In this document: positions 55,353 to 63,988 of the stretch, piece after piece
How the letters are laid out: every line of letters starts with the position of its first letter
How positions within the stretch are numbered: the first letter of the stretch is position 1
Assembly: GCA_947589545.1 (NCBI GenBank)
Contig: CANQBA010000006.1
Span: 1 to 64,000, forward strand
Reading direction: 5' to 3'
DNA: 64,000 nucleotides
Source: an uncultured Oscillospiraceae bacterium
Lineage (GTDB): Bacteria; Bacillota; Clostridia; Oscillospirales; Oscillospiraceae
Notes under the pieces: generated by a model
Seen by the model: the letters and a program-made list of their open reading frames with translations, nothing else
Databases searched by the model: none
What the model was told of the DNA's origin: nothing
Program-made: the position numbers and the translations under genes

Positions 55353-56117
55353 ATGGCCAGCGAATATCTGAAATGGAAATACAAGGACGTAAAGCCCGAC
55401 GAGAAGCCCGTCTACACCAAGAAGGAGCTGCGGCGCAACTGGTGGGACTACAACCTGATCTGGGTGATCGTAGGGATCGTGGGGGCCCTCATCCTCTTTT
55501 TCATCATCAAGGACATGTTTTTCCGGACGAAGCCGGACTATGAGGTGGCGCTGATCGCCGCCAACGTCCCCGAGGAGGAGACGCAGGACGCCCTGAAGGC
55601 GCGGCTCGCCGAGCTCGGGGAGGATCTGAACGGCGACGGGAAGGTGGTCGTGGCGCTGAACATCTACGGGGTGGACTTCAGCGACCCTGACGAGGACTAC
55701 AGCGACATGGAGCTGCGGGAGGCCGTGATGACGCGGCTGACGGTGGATCTGACCTCCGGGGACGTCTTTTTGATCTTAGTGGATCAGCCCGAGGCGTTCC
55801 AGGCCCGTTTCGGCATCCTGTCGTATCTGGACGGCACCGCCCCGGACGCGGAGGGCGACCGGTACGACGCGTCCAAGTGGCGGGACATGGTGTACCGCTG
55901 GGAGGACTGCCCGGTGCTGAGGGGCATGGATCTGGGGACGTTCACCCGGTTCATGGATCCCACCAAGACGCCCATGGACGGGCAGACCGCCATGGAGGGG
56001 CTGTATGTGGGCCGCCGGGGCATCTTTTTCGACAAGGATAAGGAGCGCTTCGCCGGGGCGGAGCGGCTCTGGCAGGCGCTGACGGCGGGCGCCGTTAAGA
56101 CGGAGGGCGAGGAATGA
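55353..56117 (+). CDS. Single-pass membrane protein of unknown function
   Basis: 254 residues. A cytoplasmic, basic N-terminus (about 1-33) is followed by one helix at about 36-56 (LIWVIVGIVGALILFFIIKD) and a soluble domain of 190 residues outside the membrane, if the positive-inside rule holds. The soluble part has VALIAANVPEEETQDALKAR, DLTSGDVFLILVDQPEAFQ and IFFDKDKERFAGAERLWQAL; no family is recognised. It is cotranscribed with the DUF624 gene (TAAATG) and the GH115-like gene (ATGA overlap). A role with the DUF624 protein at the membrane is a positional guess. Confidence 0.65.
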   Translation: MASEYLKWKYKDVKPDEKPVYTKKELRRNWWDYNLIWVIVGIVGALILFFIIKDMFFRTKPDYEVALIAANVPEEETQDALKARLAELGEDLNGDGKVVVALNIYGVDFSDPDEDYSDMELREAVMTRLTVDLTSGDVFLILVDQPEAFQARFGILSYLDGTAPDAEGDRYDASKWRDMVYRWEDCPVLRGMDLGTFTRFMDPTKTPMDGQTAMEGLYVGRRGIFFDKDKERFAGAERLWQALTAGAVKTEGEE

Positions 56118-58105
56118 GCTTCACCCTCTGCGCGGGGACGGCCGTGGGGGCCTATACGGGCGGCGACGGCCCGGAGGCGGTGGAAAACGCCGCCGGGATC
56201 CTCCGGCGGGATCTGGAAAAGCGGTTCGGCGCGGTGGAGCGCCCGGTAAACGCCATTACCCTGGAAAGCGCCGTTTTTGACCGGCCGGAGGCCTTCGCTG
56301 TGGAGGCCGCGGCGGGGAAAATGGCCGTCCGCGCCGGGGACGCGCTGGGATTTGTCTATGGGCTTCTCTATATCTCCCAGCGGTTTCTCGGCATCCCCCC
56401 GTTCTGGTTCTGGATGGACGTCCAAATCGGGCGGATCCCTCCGGTGTCCGTGCCCGACGGGGTGTATACCGGGAAAGAGCCCGCGGTGCGGTACCGGGGC
56501 TGGTTCATCAACGACGAGGTGCTTTTGAAAAAATGGGCCGTCCGGGGGGACTTTGCGGAGCCCTGGCGTATGGCCTTCGAGGCGCTGCTGCGGTGCGGCG
56601 GCAACATGGTCATCCCGGGCACGGACAAGGACGGCCGGCTCTACCGGGATCTGGCGGCCTCCTACGGGCTGTGGCTCTCCCATCACCACGCCGAGGCCCT
56701 GGGGGCGGAGTTCTTTCTCCGGGAGCACCCCGATCTGGAGCCCAACTACGACGACCACCCGGCGCTTTTTCAGAAGCAGTGGGAGGACGCCGTCAGGGCG
56801 CAGAGGGACAAGAAGGTGGTCTGGTGCCTGGGCTACCGGGGCCAGGGGGACGCGCCCTTCTGGGCCAGCGACACCACGGGAAAATACGACACCGACGAAA
56901 AGCGCGGGGCCATGATCTCCAAAATGCTCCGCCTCCAGCGGCGGCTGGTGGAAAAATATGTACCCGACCCCGTCTTCTGCACCAACCTCTACGGGGAGGT
57001 CATGGAGCTTTACGCCAGGGGGGTCGTGGAGATCGACCCGGACGTGATCAAGATCAGGGCCGACAACGGCTACGGCAAAATGGTTTCCCGCCGCCGGGGC
57101 AATCACGATCCCCGTGTCCCCGCCCTGCCGGAGGCGCCGGAGGCCCACGGCGGCATCTACTACCACGTCTCCTTCTACGACCTGCAGGCGGCCAACCACA
57201 TGACCATGTTCCCCAACAGCGTGGATTTTGTGAACGGAGAGCTGGACGCGGCTGTGGAGAAGGGGCTTTCGGAGTACTGGATGATCAACTGCTCCAACAT
57301 CCGGCCCCACGTCTATCTGCTGGACGCGGTGCGGAAAAAGTGGTTCGGCGAGACTGTCTCCGACGAGGGGCACAGCCGCGCCTTCGCGGAGACGTATCTC
57401 GGCGGCTCGGAGGCCGCGGCGGCCTGTTACCGGGCGTACAGCGGGGCCCAGCTCCCGTTCGGGCCGGAGCCGGATCAGCACGCCGGGGAGCAGTTTTACT
57501 GCGAGATCCCCCGGATGATCGCCCACCAATTCTTTATAGACCGCCTCTCCCCCGCCCCGGGCCTCCGGTGGCTGACGGACGCGGGGACGCTGGCCGGACA
57601 GGCGCGGTTTTTCGGCGGGCTCTGCCGGGCGCAGGCGCCGAAGCTCCTGGCGCTGTGGGAACAGTGTGAAAAAAGCGGCGCGGCGGACATCGCCCTCCAC
57701 GCGCGTCTCCAGGCCCTGGGCGCCCAGGCCGGGGCGCTTCTGGGGGAGGGCTTCGCGGCGCTGGAAAAGGGGGATCCTCTGGCCGCCTTTATGGCCTTCG
57801 GGGACGCCTCGGAGCGCTTCCGGGAGGCCGCCGGGGCCCTGAAGGCCTGGGAGCAGGGGGTTTTTCAGGGCTTTACGGACAACGACTGCTTTGCCGACTA
57901 CAAGCACACGGCCTACATGCTGGAAAAGCTCATGGGCTGTGTCCGGGAGCTGGGGGATTCCCCCGCCCACGACAGGTGGTACCGGCTGGCCTATATGGAC
58001 AGGCGCGACAGGCCCATCCGGGCCCTGCTGGTGGAGGACAACCACCCCACGGACCGGGAATTATACATACAATTTCAATCGCGGAAGGAGCAGGAACATG
58101 GCTGA
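56114..58105 (+). CDS. GH115-like glycoside hydrolase
   Basis: 663 residues, no signal peptide. The N-terminal alpha/beta domain (ENAAGILRRDLEKRFG, GFVYGLLYISQRFLGIPPFWFWMDV) and the barrel start PAVRYRGWFINDEVLLKKWA resemble GH115, whose characterised members remove alpha-1,2-linked (methyl)glucuronate from xylan. It is shorter than many GH115 proteins (about 900 residues) and seems to lack the C-terminal domains. In this locus a uronic acid on pectin or arabinogalactan side chains is a more natural target than xylan, which is inference. The stop overlaps the GH28 start by 8 nt. Confidence 0.75.
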   Translation: MSFTLCAGTAVGAYTGGDGPEAVENAAGILRRDLEKRFGAVERPVNAITLESAVFDRPEAFAVEAAAGKMAVRAGDALGFVYGLLYISQRFLGIPPFWFWMDVQIGRIPPVSVPDGVYTGKEPAVRYRGWFINDEVLLKKWAVRGDFAEPWRMAFEALLRCGGNMVIPGTDKDGRLYRDLAASYGLWLSHHHAEALGAEFFLREHPDLEPNYDDHPALFQKQWEDAVRAQRDKKVVWCLGYRGQGDAPFWASDTTGKYDTDEKRGAMISKMLRLQRRLVEKYVPDPVFCTNLYGEVMELYARGVVEIDPDVIKIRADNGYGKMVSRRRGNHDPRVPALPEAPEAHGGIYYHVSFYDLQAANHMTMFPNSVDFVNGELDAAVEKGLSEYWMINCSNIRPHVYLLDAVRKKWFGETVSDEGHSRAFAETYLGGSEAAAACYRAYSGAQLPFGPEPDQHAGEQFYCEIPRMIAHQFFIDRLSPAPGLRWLTDAGTLAGQARFFGGLCRAQAPKLLALWEQCEKSGAADIALHARLQALGAQAGALLGEGFAALEKGDPLAAFMAFGDASERFREAAGALKAWEQGVFQGFTDNDCFADYKHTAYMLEKLMGCVRELGDSPAHDRWYRLAYMDRRDRPIRALLVEDNHPTDRELYIQFQSRKEQEHG

Positions 58106-59558
58106 ACTCAATTACGCCGCCACGGCGAACACCGTCACCCTCTGGTGGGAGAAATCCGCGCCGGGGCCGTACTCCGTCAATTTCGGCGGGGAGACAAGGG
58201 CCACGGAGAAGACCCATCTCACCTTTGACAATCTGCCGCCGGACACGGGCTTTCGAGTCTCCGTCCAGGCCGGGGACGCCGTCTTGGGCGCTCTGACGGT
58301 GAGGACGGGGAAGGTGCGGGCGCGGCTGGACGTCCGGGACTTCGGCGCGGCGGGCGACGGGATCGCCATGGACACCGCCGCCCTCCAGGCGGCCATCGAC
58401 GCCTGCGGCCCCCATCAGGAGGTCTACGTCCCCGCCGGCACCTACAAAACCGGGGCCCTGCGGCTCCACTCGGATATGGCCCTCCACGTGGACGAGGGCG
58501 CGGTGCTCCAGGGCACCGCCGATCCTAAGGACTATCTGCCCCGGATCCGAAGCCGCTTTGAGGGCATCGAGATGGAGTGCTACTCGAGCCTTCTCAATCT
58601 GGGCGAGCTGAACCACAACGAGGGGCCCAACTGCAAAAACGTGCTGATCTACGGGGGCGGGACCATCGCCTCCGGCGGGCAGGAGCTGTGCCTCAACGTC
58701 ATCGACTCCGAGCGGGAGAGATTGAAGGAATTCCTGGCCGCCAACGCGGAGCTGGTGGCCTCCTGCGAGAACGACCACACCATCCCCGGCCGGGTGCGGC
58801 CCAGGCTCATCAACATGTCCAACTGCGAGAATATCCGTATCTCGGGGCTGACGCTGAAAAACGGCGCCAGCTGGAACCTGCATTTCATCTACAGCCGGGG
58901 CATCGTCACCGACCACTGCACCTTCTTGTCCGAGGGGGTCTGGAACGGTGACGGCTGGGATCCGGATTCCAGCGAGGACTGCACGCTGTTCGCCTGCCGG
59001 TTCTTCACCGGGGACGACATGGTGGCCGTGAAATCCGGCAAAAACCCGGAGGGCAACGAGATAAACCGCCCCACAAGGCGCATACGCATCTTCGACTGCG
59101 AAAGCTCCTTCGGCCACGGCATCGTGGTGGGCAGTGAGATGAGCGGCGGCGTGGAGGACGTGTGGGTCTGGGACTGCGACCTGGGGCAGGCCATGCAGGG
59201 CATCGAGATCAAGGCCACCCCCAAGCGGGGCGGCTATGTGCGGGGCCTGCGGCTCACGGACTGTACCGTGGCGCGGGTGCTGATGCACACCGTCCCCTAC
59301 AACGACGACGGCGTCCCCGGCCCGGATCAGCCCGTCTTTGAAAACTGCCTCTTTGAGCGGGTGCGCATTTTGGGCCAAAGCCTGGATCACGACCACGTCC
59401 TGCGCCGCACGCCGGCCATCGAGCTGGTGGGCTTTTCAAAGCCGGGGCACGAGATAAGGAACATGACGTTTACCGACTGTACCCTGGCGGAGGGCAATCT
59501 GGGGGTCATTTTGCGGAAATGCCAGGGGCTGACGTTTAAAAATCTATGCTGTGAGTAA
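58098..59558 (+). CDS. GH28 polygalacturonase / rhamnogalacturonan hydrolase family
   Basis: 486 residues, right-handed beta-helix, no signal peptide. An N-terminal fibronectin-like segment (about 1-75) precedes RLDVRDFGAAGDGIAMDTAALQAAI, the usual pectinase start. Catalytic motifs are WNGDGWDPDSSEDC and FTGDDMVAVKSGK (Asp residues), FGHGIVVGSEMSGG and GIEIKATPKRGG. The family hydrolyses alpha-1,4-galacturonate links or the galacturonate-rhamnose bond; an exo-acting enzyme on imported oligosaccharides is likely. ATG 58098 follows AAGGAG and lies within the end of the GH115-like gene. Confidence 0.9.
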   Translation: MAELNYAATANTVTLWWEKSAPGPYSVNFGGETRATEKTHLTFDNLPPDTGFRVSVQAGDAVLGALTVRTGKVRARLDVRDFGAAGDGIAMDTAALQAAIDACGPHQEVYVPAGTYKTGALRLHSDMALHVDEGAVLQGTADPKDYLPRIRSRFEGIEMECYSSLLNLGELNHNEGPNCKNVLIYGGGTIASGGQELCLNVIDSERERLKEFLAANAELVASCENDHTIPGRVRPRLINMSNCENIRISGLTLKNGASWNLHFIYSRGIVTDHCTFLSEGVWNGDGWDPDSSEDCTLFACRFFTGDDMVAVKSGKNPEGNEINRPTRRIRIFDCESSFGHGIVVGSEMSGGVEDVWVWDCDLGQAMQGIEIKATPKRGGYVRGLRLTDCTVARVLMHTVPYNDDGVPGPDQPVFENCLFERVRILGQSLDHDHVLRRTPAIELVGFSKPGHEIRNMTFTDCTLAEGNLGVILRKCQGLTFKNLCCE

Positions 59559-59672
59559 AAGCCCTTAATTTTGTCCAATTCCGTTTTGTGTTCCCGCCTT
59601 CACATATACTGGCGTACCGCTGAATATCAGGGGCAAGTCACCGACAGGTAAATCGAAGTTTGAAGGGATATT

Positions 59673-60017
59673 ATGCGCGGCGACTATCCAAAAATAATTG
59701 GCTGTAAAGTCTATGGAATAATTGATAGACCTATTGGCAGTTGCCACCCTCACGATAAGGAAATGATTTATCCGATAAACTACGGATATGTCAAAAATGT
59801 TTTTGCGGAGGACGGTGAAGAACAGGATATTTATCTTTTGGGCGTCGATGTTCCTGTAAATATGTTTGAGGGATGTGTTATAGCCGTATACCGCAGGTCT
59901 GATGACATTGAAGATAAATGGATCGTATCGGCAGACGGAAAGGATTATCCAGATGAAGTCATACTCGAAAAGATAGCCTTTCAGGAACAGTTTTTTCATG
60001 GTAAGCTGCTTAGATAA
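59673..60017 (+). CDS. Inorganic pyrophosphatase-family small protein
   Basis: 114 residues. KVYGIIDRPIGSCHPHDKEM and IYPINYGYVKNVFAEDGEEQDIYLLGVDVPV match a short inorganic-pyrophosphatase-like family found in Clostridia; the D-x-x-x-x-D-x-Y spacing is compatible with metal binding but the protein is shorter than soluble family I PPases (about 175). It may act on another phosphate compound. AAGGGA lies 6 nt before ATG 59673. Its composition is clearly AT-rich beside the GC-rich GH28 and AraC genes, suggesting separate acquisition. Convergent with the next gene, 18 nt away. Confidence 0.7.
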   Translation: MRGDYPKIIGCKVYGIIDRPIGSCHPHDKEMIYPINYGYVKNVFAEDGEEQDIYLLGVDVPVNMFEGCVIAVYRRSDDIEDKWIVSADGKDYPDEVILEKIAFQEQFFHGKLLR

Positions 60018-60035
60018 ATTCCTGTTTAACGGGCT

Positions 60036-61022
60036 CTATCCCGGGAACATGACCGGGGAGCGGGCGTTCCGTTTCCGGTACTCCCCCGGGGTACAGCCGT
60101 AGAGCTGTTCAAAGCGGCGGTAGAAGAACGCGGTGTTCTCATAGCCCACGCGGACGGCGATGTCGGCTATGGGCAGCTCCGACTCCGTCAGCAGCGTCAC
60201 GGCCCGGTTGAAGCGGGCGGTGTGCAGAAGCTCCGTGAAGGTACAGCCGGTGCGGCGCTTCAAAAGGCGGGTCAGGGCGGAGGGCGTCAGCCCCTGCTCC
60301 CGGGCAAGATCGGCAAGCGTGCAGTGGACGTCCGCCTCGATGCGGGAGAGGGAGTGCAGTACCACCACCTGCTCCCGGTCCCGGCGGCCCGAAATGAGAA
60401 GCTTTTCCGCCCGGAGGGACAGATGGCGCAGCAGAAGCTCCAGGGTGATCCGCTGAAGCTCCTGGCGGCGGGGGTCGGCCCCCTCCAGCTCCAGGAGCAC
60501 CAGGTTCTCCAGAAGATTTTCCACGGCGGCGTCGCCGGAAATATCGAATACAAGATACGCCCCGGCGCTCCCCGTCAGGCCCAGGTTGCTCTTCAGGAAC
60601 ACGGCCAGGGCGCTCGACCCGCCCATGGAGATGGCGGCGTTATCAAAAAAGGCGGGGACAAGGATGAAATTTACCGCCACGTCGTCCCGGCCCGCCGGCA
60701 TGATCTCATGCTCCGCGCCCCGGCCCAGCAAAAGGAGGCTCCCGGCCCGAAGCTCCAGCTTCTCCGTGCCGTCGATGATGTGGCGGGTGACGCCGGCGGC
60801 CTGGTAGACCATCTCCACATAGGTGTGGCTGTGCCGGGGAAAGGGCGCGAAGCGGGTGTGGGTGCGGATGCCGAAAAGCCGTCCCCCGCTGAGAAGGCCG
60901 CCGGGCTCCAAAACGTTGCCGCCGGCGCGGTTATATAAGGTCATATCCACGGCCTCGCCGCTCAGGATCTCCCGCTCCTCGGCGGAGATTTGCGACAGGC
61001 GCTCCAGGATCTCGGGACGCAT
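60036..61022 (-). CDS. AraC-family regulator divergent from rhaBA
   Basis: 328 residues. The sensor half contains RTHTRFAPFPRHSHTYVEMVYQ, LRAGSLLLLGRGAEHEIMP. The C-terminal double HTH covers about 225-320: CTLADLAREQGLTPSALTRLLKRRTGCTFTELLHTARF and LPIADIAVRVGYENTAFFYRRFEQLYGCTPGEYR. ATG 61022 has GAGGTGG 6 nt upstream; an open frame runs further upstream through the structured element and is not supported. By position it is the likely rhamnose-responsive activator of rhaBA. Confidence 0.88.
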   Translation of the reverse strand: MRPEILERLSQISAEEREILSGEAVDMTLYNRAGGNVLEPGGLLSGGRLFGIRTHTRFAPFPRHSHTYVEMVYQAAGVTRHIIDGTEKLELRAGSLLLLGRGAEHEIMPAGRDDVAVNFILVPAFFDNAAISMGGSSALAVFLKSNLGLTGSAGAYLVFDISGDAAVENLLENLVLLELEGADPRRQELQRITLELLLRHLSLRAEKLLISGRRDREQVVVLHSLSRIEADVHCTLADLAREQGLTPSALTRLLKRRTGCTFTELLHTARFNRAVTLLTESELPIADIAVRVGYENTAFFYRRFEQLYGCTPGEYRKRNARSPVMFPG

Positions 61023-61111
61023 ATTTACCACCTCGGGATCATAGTAAACCCCGTATGGCGGCTTGTCAAGGGAAAACGCAAAATCGGATACACCGAAAAA
61101 TTTTTCCGTTA

Positions 61112-61140
61112 TTGCCGGGCGGGAAAATCCGGGGTATATT
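61112..61140 (+). promoter_or_regulatory. Probable promoter for the structured element and rhaBA
   Basis: TTGCCG (61112-61117) and TATATT (61135-61140) are 17 nt apart. Initiation 7 nt downstream would fall at 61147, the first base of the inverted-repeat element. Confidence 0.5.
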
Positions 61141-61146
61141 AATGCT

Positions 61147-61425
61147 GTAGCTGACGGGAATCGAACCCGCGTCGGTTTTCGCCGGCTGATTTGTGCCAGT
61201 ACTTTGTCAAAAGCCTTGACAATACGCAAGTATTCTCTGTGGCTTTTTCCGCGTCCTGACGCAAATCAGCTCGCCGAAAACTACAAGGCACTCCACGCGG
61301 AGCAATTTTCGAGGGATTTTCCGTGCGGAGGAGGCAGCCTTGCTGGCGCAAGGCAACGACGATAAGCGGAAAAGCACCGGAAAGGGCCCGTGTGGAGCGG
61401 CGTGGGTTCGACTCCCGTCAGCTAT
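61147..61425 (+). ncRNA. 279-nt structured element bounded by tRNA T-arm-like inverted repeats
   Basis: Positions 61147-61171 and 61401-61425 pair over 25 positions (24 if G:U is allowed). The right arm reads GTGGG-TTCGACT-CCCGT-CAGCTAT, a T-stem, T-loop and acceptor strand in form. The first seven bases GTAGCTG complement its last seven. Inside are a long imperfect helix (about 61174-61194 with 61260-61282), two adjacent hairpins at 61206-61220 and 61221-61234 (the second a GCAA tetraloop on AATAC/GTATT) and a GCCTTG/CAAGGC hairpin at 61337-61354. No D-arm, anticodon arm or CCA is visible, so it is not a normal tRNA. It ends 22 nt before rhaB. Confidence 0.5.
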
Positions 61426-61447
61426 AAGCGATAAAAGGGGTGGAAGA

Positions 61448-62722
61448 ATGAAATACTATCTGGCCATTGACATCGGCGCCTCCTCCGGCCGGCATCTGGT
61501 GGGCTGGGAGGAGAACGGAGAGCTCGTGACGCGCGAGGTTTTTCGCTTCCCCAACGGCGTCAAGGAGGAAAAGGGGCGCCTCGTCTGGGACATGCCGGCC
61601 CTCGCCGGGTACGTTCGGGAGGGCATCGACAGAGCGCTGGCGGAATTCGGACAGATCGAGTCCTTCGCCATCGACACCTGGGGCGTGGACTACGTGCTGA
61701 TGCGGGGGGACGAGCCCGTGCCGCCCTTCTACGCCTACCGGGATTCCCGCACGGAGAAGATCATCGATGAGGTTCATTCCATCGTGCCCTTTGAGGAGCT
61801 CTACAGGCACACCGGATGCCAGTTCCAGCCCTTCAACACCGTCTATCAGCTCTATGAGGACAGGAAAAGCGGGCGGCTTGAGGGCGTGACGGGGCTTTTG
61901 ATGGTGCCGGAGTATCTGATGTGGACGCTGACGGGGGTGAAGGCGCGGGAGTACACCAACGCCACCACCCAGGGCCTCATCAACGCCGAGACGGGCAAAT
62001 TTGACACGGAAATAACGGACAGGCTGGGCCTGCCGCGCTGTCTCTTCCCGGAGCTGTCCGCCCCCGGAACGGTCATCGGCGAATATAAGGGCATCCGCGC
62101 CGTCCTCTGCGCCACCCACGACACCGGCTCCGCCGTAGAGGGCATCCCCATGGAGGGGTCGGAGCCCTACATCTCCTCCGGCACCTGGTCGCTTCTGGGC
62201 GTCAAGACGCCAAAGCCCCTGACGGACGCGGGGAGCATGGCCGCCAACTACTCCAACGAGGGCGGCGTCGGCTACAACCGCTATCAGAAGAACATCATGG
62301 GCATGTGGCTCATCAACCGCCTGCGGAGCGAGCTTTGCCCGGAGACGGACTTCGGGACGATTACGCGCCTGGCGGAGGAGAGCGCCAACACCGCCACGGT
62401 GGACGCGGCGGCGCAGGAATTTCTGGCGCCGGAGAGCATGGTCAGGGCCTTTGACAAGGCCGCGGGCGGCGCGCTCCACACCCCCGGGGATTATTTCAAC
62501 TGCGCGGTGAGAAGCCTGGCGCTGGGGTACAAAAAGGCGCTGGAGGAGCTGGAGGCCAACACCGGCAAGCGCTATACAAAGCTCTACATCGTGGGCGGCG
62601 GGGCCAGGAACGGCTACCTCAACCGGCTCACGGAAGAGGTCACAGGAAAAACCGTCGCGGCCCTGCCCATCGAGGCCACGGCTATCGGAAATCTGAAAAT
62701 TCAAATGGAGGTAAGCAAATGA
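61448..62722 (+). CDS. rhaB: L-rhamnulokinase
   Basis: 424 residues, FGGY/ASKHA-fold kinase that phosphorylates L-rhamnulose with ATP. The phosphate-1 loop AIDIGASSGRHLVGW, IDTWGVDYVLM, YRDSRTEKI, the catalytic-region ATHDTGSAVEGIPM, SGTWSLLGV and adenosine loop IVGGGARNGYLNRL are all present. ATG 61448 is chosen because it begins at MKYYLAIDIG and follows AAGGGGTGG. Its stop overlaps the rhaA start (ATGA). Confidence 0.94.
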   Translation: MKYYLAIDIGASSGRHLVGWEENGELVTREVFRFPNGVKEEKGRLVWDMPALAGYVREGIDRALAEFGQIESFAIDTWGVDYVLMRGDEPVPPFYAYRDSRTEKIIDEVHSIVPFEELYRHTGCQFQPFNTVYQLYEDRKSGRLEGVTGLLMVPEYLMWTLTGVKAREYTNATTQGLINAETGKFDTEITDRLGLPRCLFPELSAPGTVIGEYKGIRAVLCATHDTGSAVEGIPMEGSEPYISSGTWSLLGVKTPKPLTDAGSMAANYSNEGGVGYNRYQKNIMGMWLINRLRSELCPETDFGTITRLAEESANTATVDAAAQEFLAPESMVRAFDKAAGGALHTPGDYFNCAVRSLALGYKKALEELEANTGKRYTKLYIVGGGARNGYLNRLTEEVTGKTVAALPIEATAIGNLKIQMEVSK

Positions 62723-63975
62723 GCTACACGGAAGCGAAGGAAAAATACGCAAAGCTGGGTGTGGACGTGGAGGCGGCTATGGAGACGCTGAAGGGCGTGC
62801 CCGTCTCTCTGCACTGCTGGCAGGGAGACGACGTGCGAGGCTTCGATACCGACCCCTCCAAGCCCCTGACCGGCGGCATCCAGACCACCGGCAACTACCC
62901 CGGCAGGGCCCGGACGCCGGAGGAGCTGATGGCGGATATCGACGAGGTCTTAAAGCTCATCCCGGGCAAGGTGAAGATGAATCTTCACGCAAGCTACGCC
63001 ATTTTTGAAAACGGCGACTGGGCCGACCGGGACAGGCTGGAGCCCAGGCACTTTAAAAAGTGGGCGGAGTTTTGCAAGGCCAGGGGCCTGGGGTGCGACT
63101 TCAATCCCACCTTCTTCTCCCACCCCAAGTGCGACCCGCTGACCCTCTCCTCCCCGAGCGCGGAGACGCGGCGCTTCTGGATCGACCACGGCAAGGCCTC
63201 CATCCGCATCAGCCAGTACCTGGCCGAGGAGCTGGGCGGGGAGTGCGTCATGAACATCTGGACCGGCGACGGCCTTAAGGACGTCCCCGGCGACCGGCTG
63301 GGGCCCCGGGTGCGCTACCGGGAGGCCATAGACGAGATCCTCTCCGAGCCCTTTGACTTCAACAAGGTCAAGCCCTGCGTGGAGTCCAAGGTCTTTGGCA
63401 TCGGCGTGGAGGCCTACACGGTAGGATCCGCCGAGTTCGCCCTGAGCTACGCCGCCGCCAATCCGGGCAAGTGCATCCCCCTGATGGATAACGGCCACTA
63501 TCACCCCACCGAGGTGGTCAGCGACAAGATCCCGGCGCTTTTGGCCTTCTACCCGGAGATCGCCCTCCACGTCACCCGTCCCATCCGCTGGGACTCCGAC
63601 CATGTGGTGCTCTTTGACGACGAAATACGCGAGATCGCCCGGGAGATCGTCCGCTGCGGCGGTCTGGACGGCCGGGTGAAGATCGCCCTGGACTACTTCG
63701 ACGCCTCCATCAACCGCGTCTCCGCCTGGACCACGGGCTTCCGCAATCTCCAGAAGGCCCTGCTGTTCGCGCTGCTGCAGCCCAATGAGGAGGAGAAGCG
63801 GCTCCAGGACACCGGCGATTTCACCACGCTGATGGTGCTCCAGGAGGAGCTGAAGACCGCGCCCTTCGGGGACGTGTGGGACGAGTACTGCCGCCGCCAG
63901 GGCAAGCCTCTGGACGGGGCGTGGCTGCCGGAGATCAAAAAATACGAAGCCGACGTGCTTGCAAAGAGAGCGTAA
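62719..63975 (+). CDS. rhaA: L-rhamnose isomerase
   Basis: 418 residues, the usual size. It converts L-rhamnose to L-rhamnulose with a divalent metal in a TIM barrel. Family blocks are VPVSLHCWQGDDVRGF, GGIQTTGNYPGRARTP, LGCDFNPTFFSHPK, VMNIWTGDGLKDVPGDR, PLMDNGHYHPTE and RPIRWDSDHVVLFDDE. It is translationally coupled to rhaB. With rhaM (36166) it completes entry of rhamnose into the pathway. Confidence 0.96.
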   Translation: MSYTEAKEKYAKLGVDVEAAMETLKGVPVSLHCWQGDDVRGFDTDPSKPLTGGIQTTGNYPGRARTPEELMADIDEVLKLIPGKVKMNLHASYAIFENGDWADRDRLEPRHFKKWAEFCKARGLGCDFNPTFFSHPKCDPLTLSSPSAETRRFWIDHGKASIRISQYLAEELGGECVMNIWTGDGLKDVPGDRLGPRVRYREAIDEILSEPFDFNKVKPCVESKVFGIGVEAYTVGSAEFALSYAAANPGKCIPLMDNGHYHPTEVVSDKIPALLAFYPEIALHVTRPIRWDSDHVVLFDDEIREIAREIVRCGGLDGRVKIALDYFDASINRVSAWTTGFRNLQKALLFALLQPNEEEKRLQDTGDFTTLMVLQEELKTAPFGDVWDEYCRRQGKPLDGAWLPEIKKYEADVLAKRA

Positions 63976-63988
63976 GGAGGAATAGACT

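Noticed and set aside
61139..61365. Short open frames ending GENRRGFDSRQLQH-like and an upstream extension of the AraC gene
   Set aside because: They are read through the T-arm-like inverted repeats; the AraC start at 61022 has a proper ribosome-binding site.
61401..61429. A tRNA or tmRNA gene
   Set aside because: T-arm and acceptor-like pairing are visible, but no D-arm, anticodon stem or CCA exists. GCAAATCAG...GAAAACTAC recalls a tmRNA tag start but has no stop codon at a tag-like distance.
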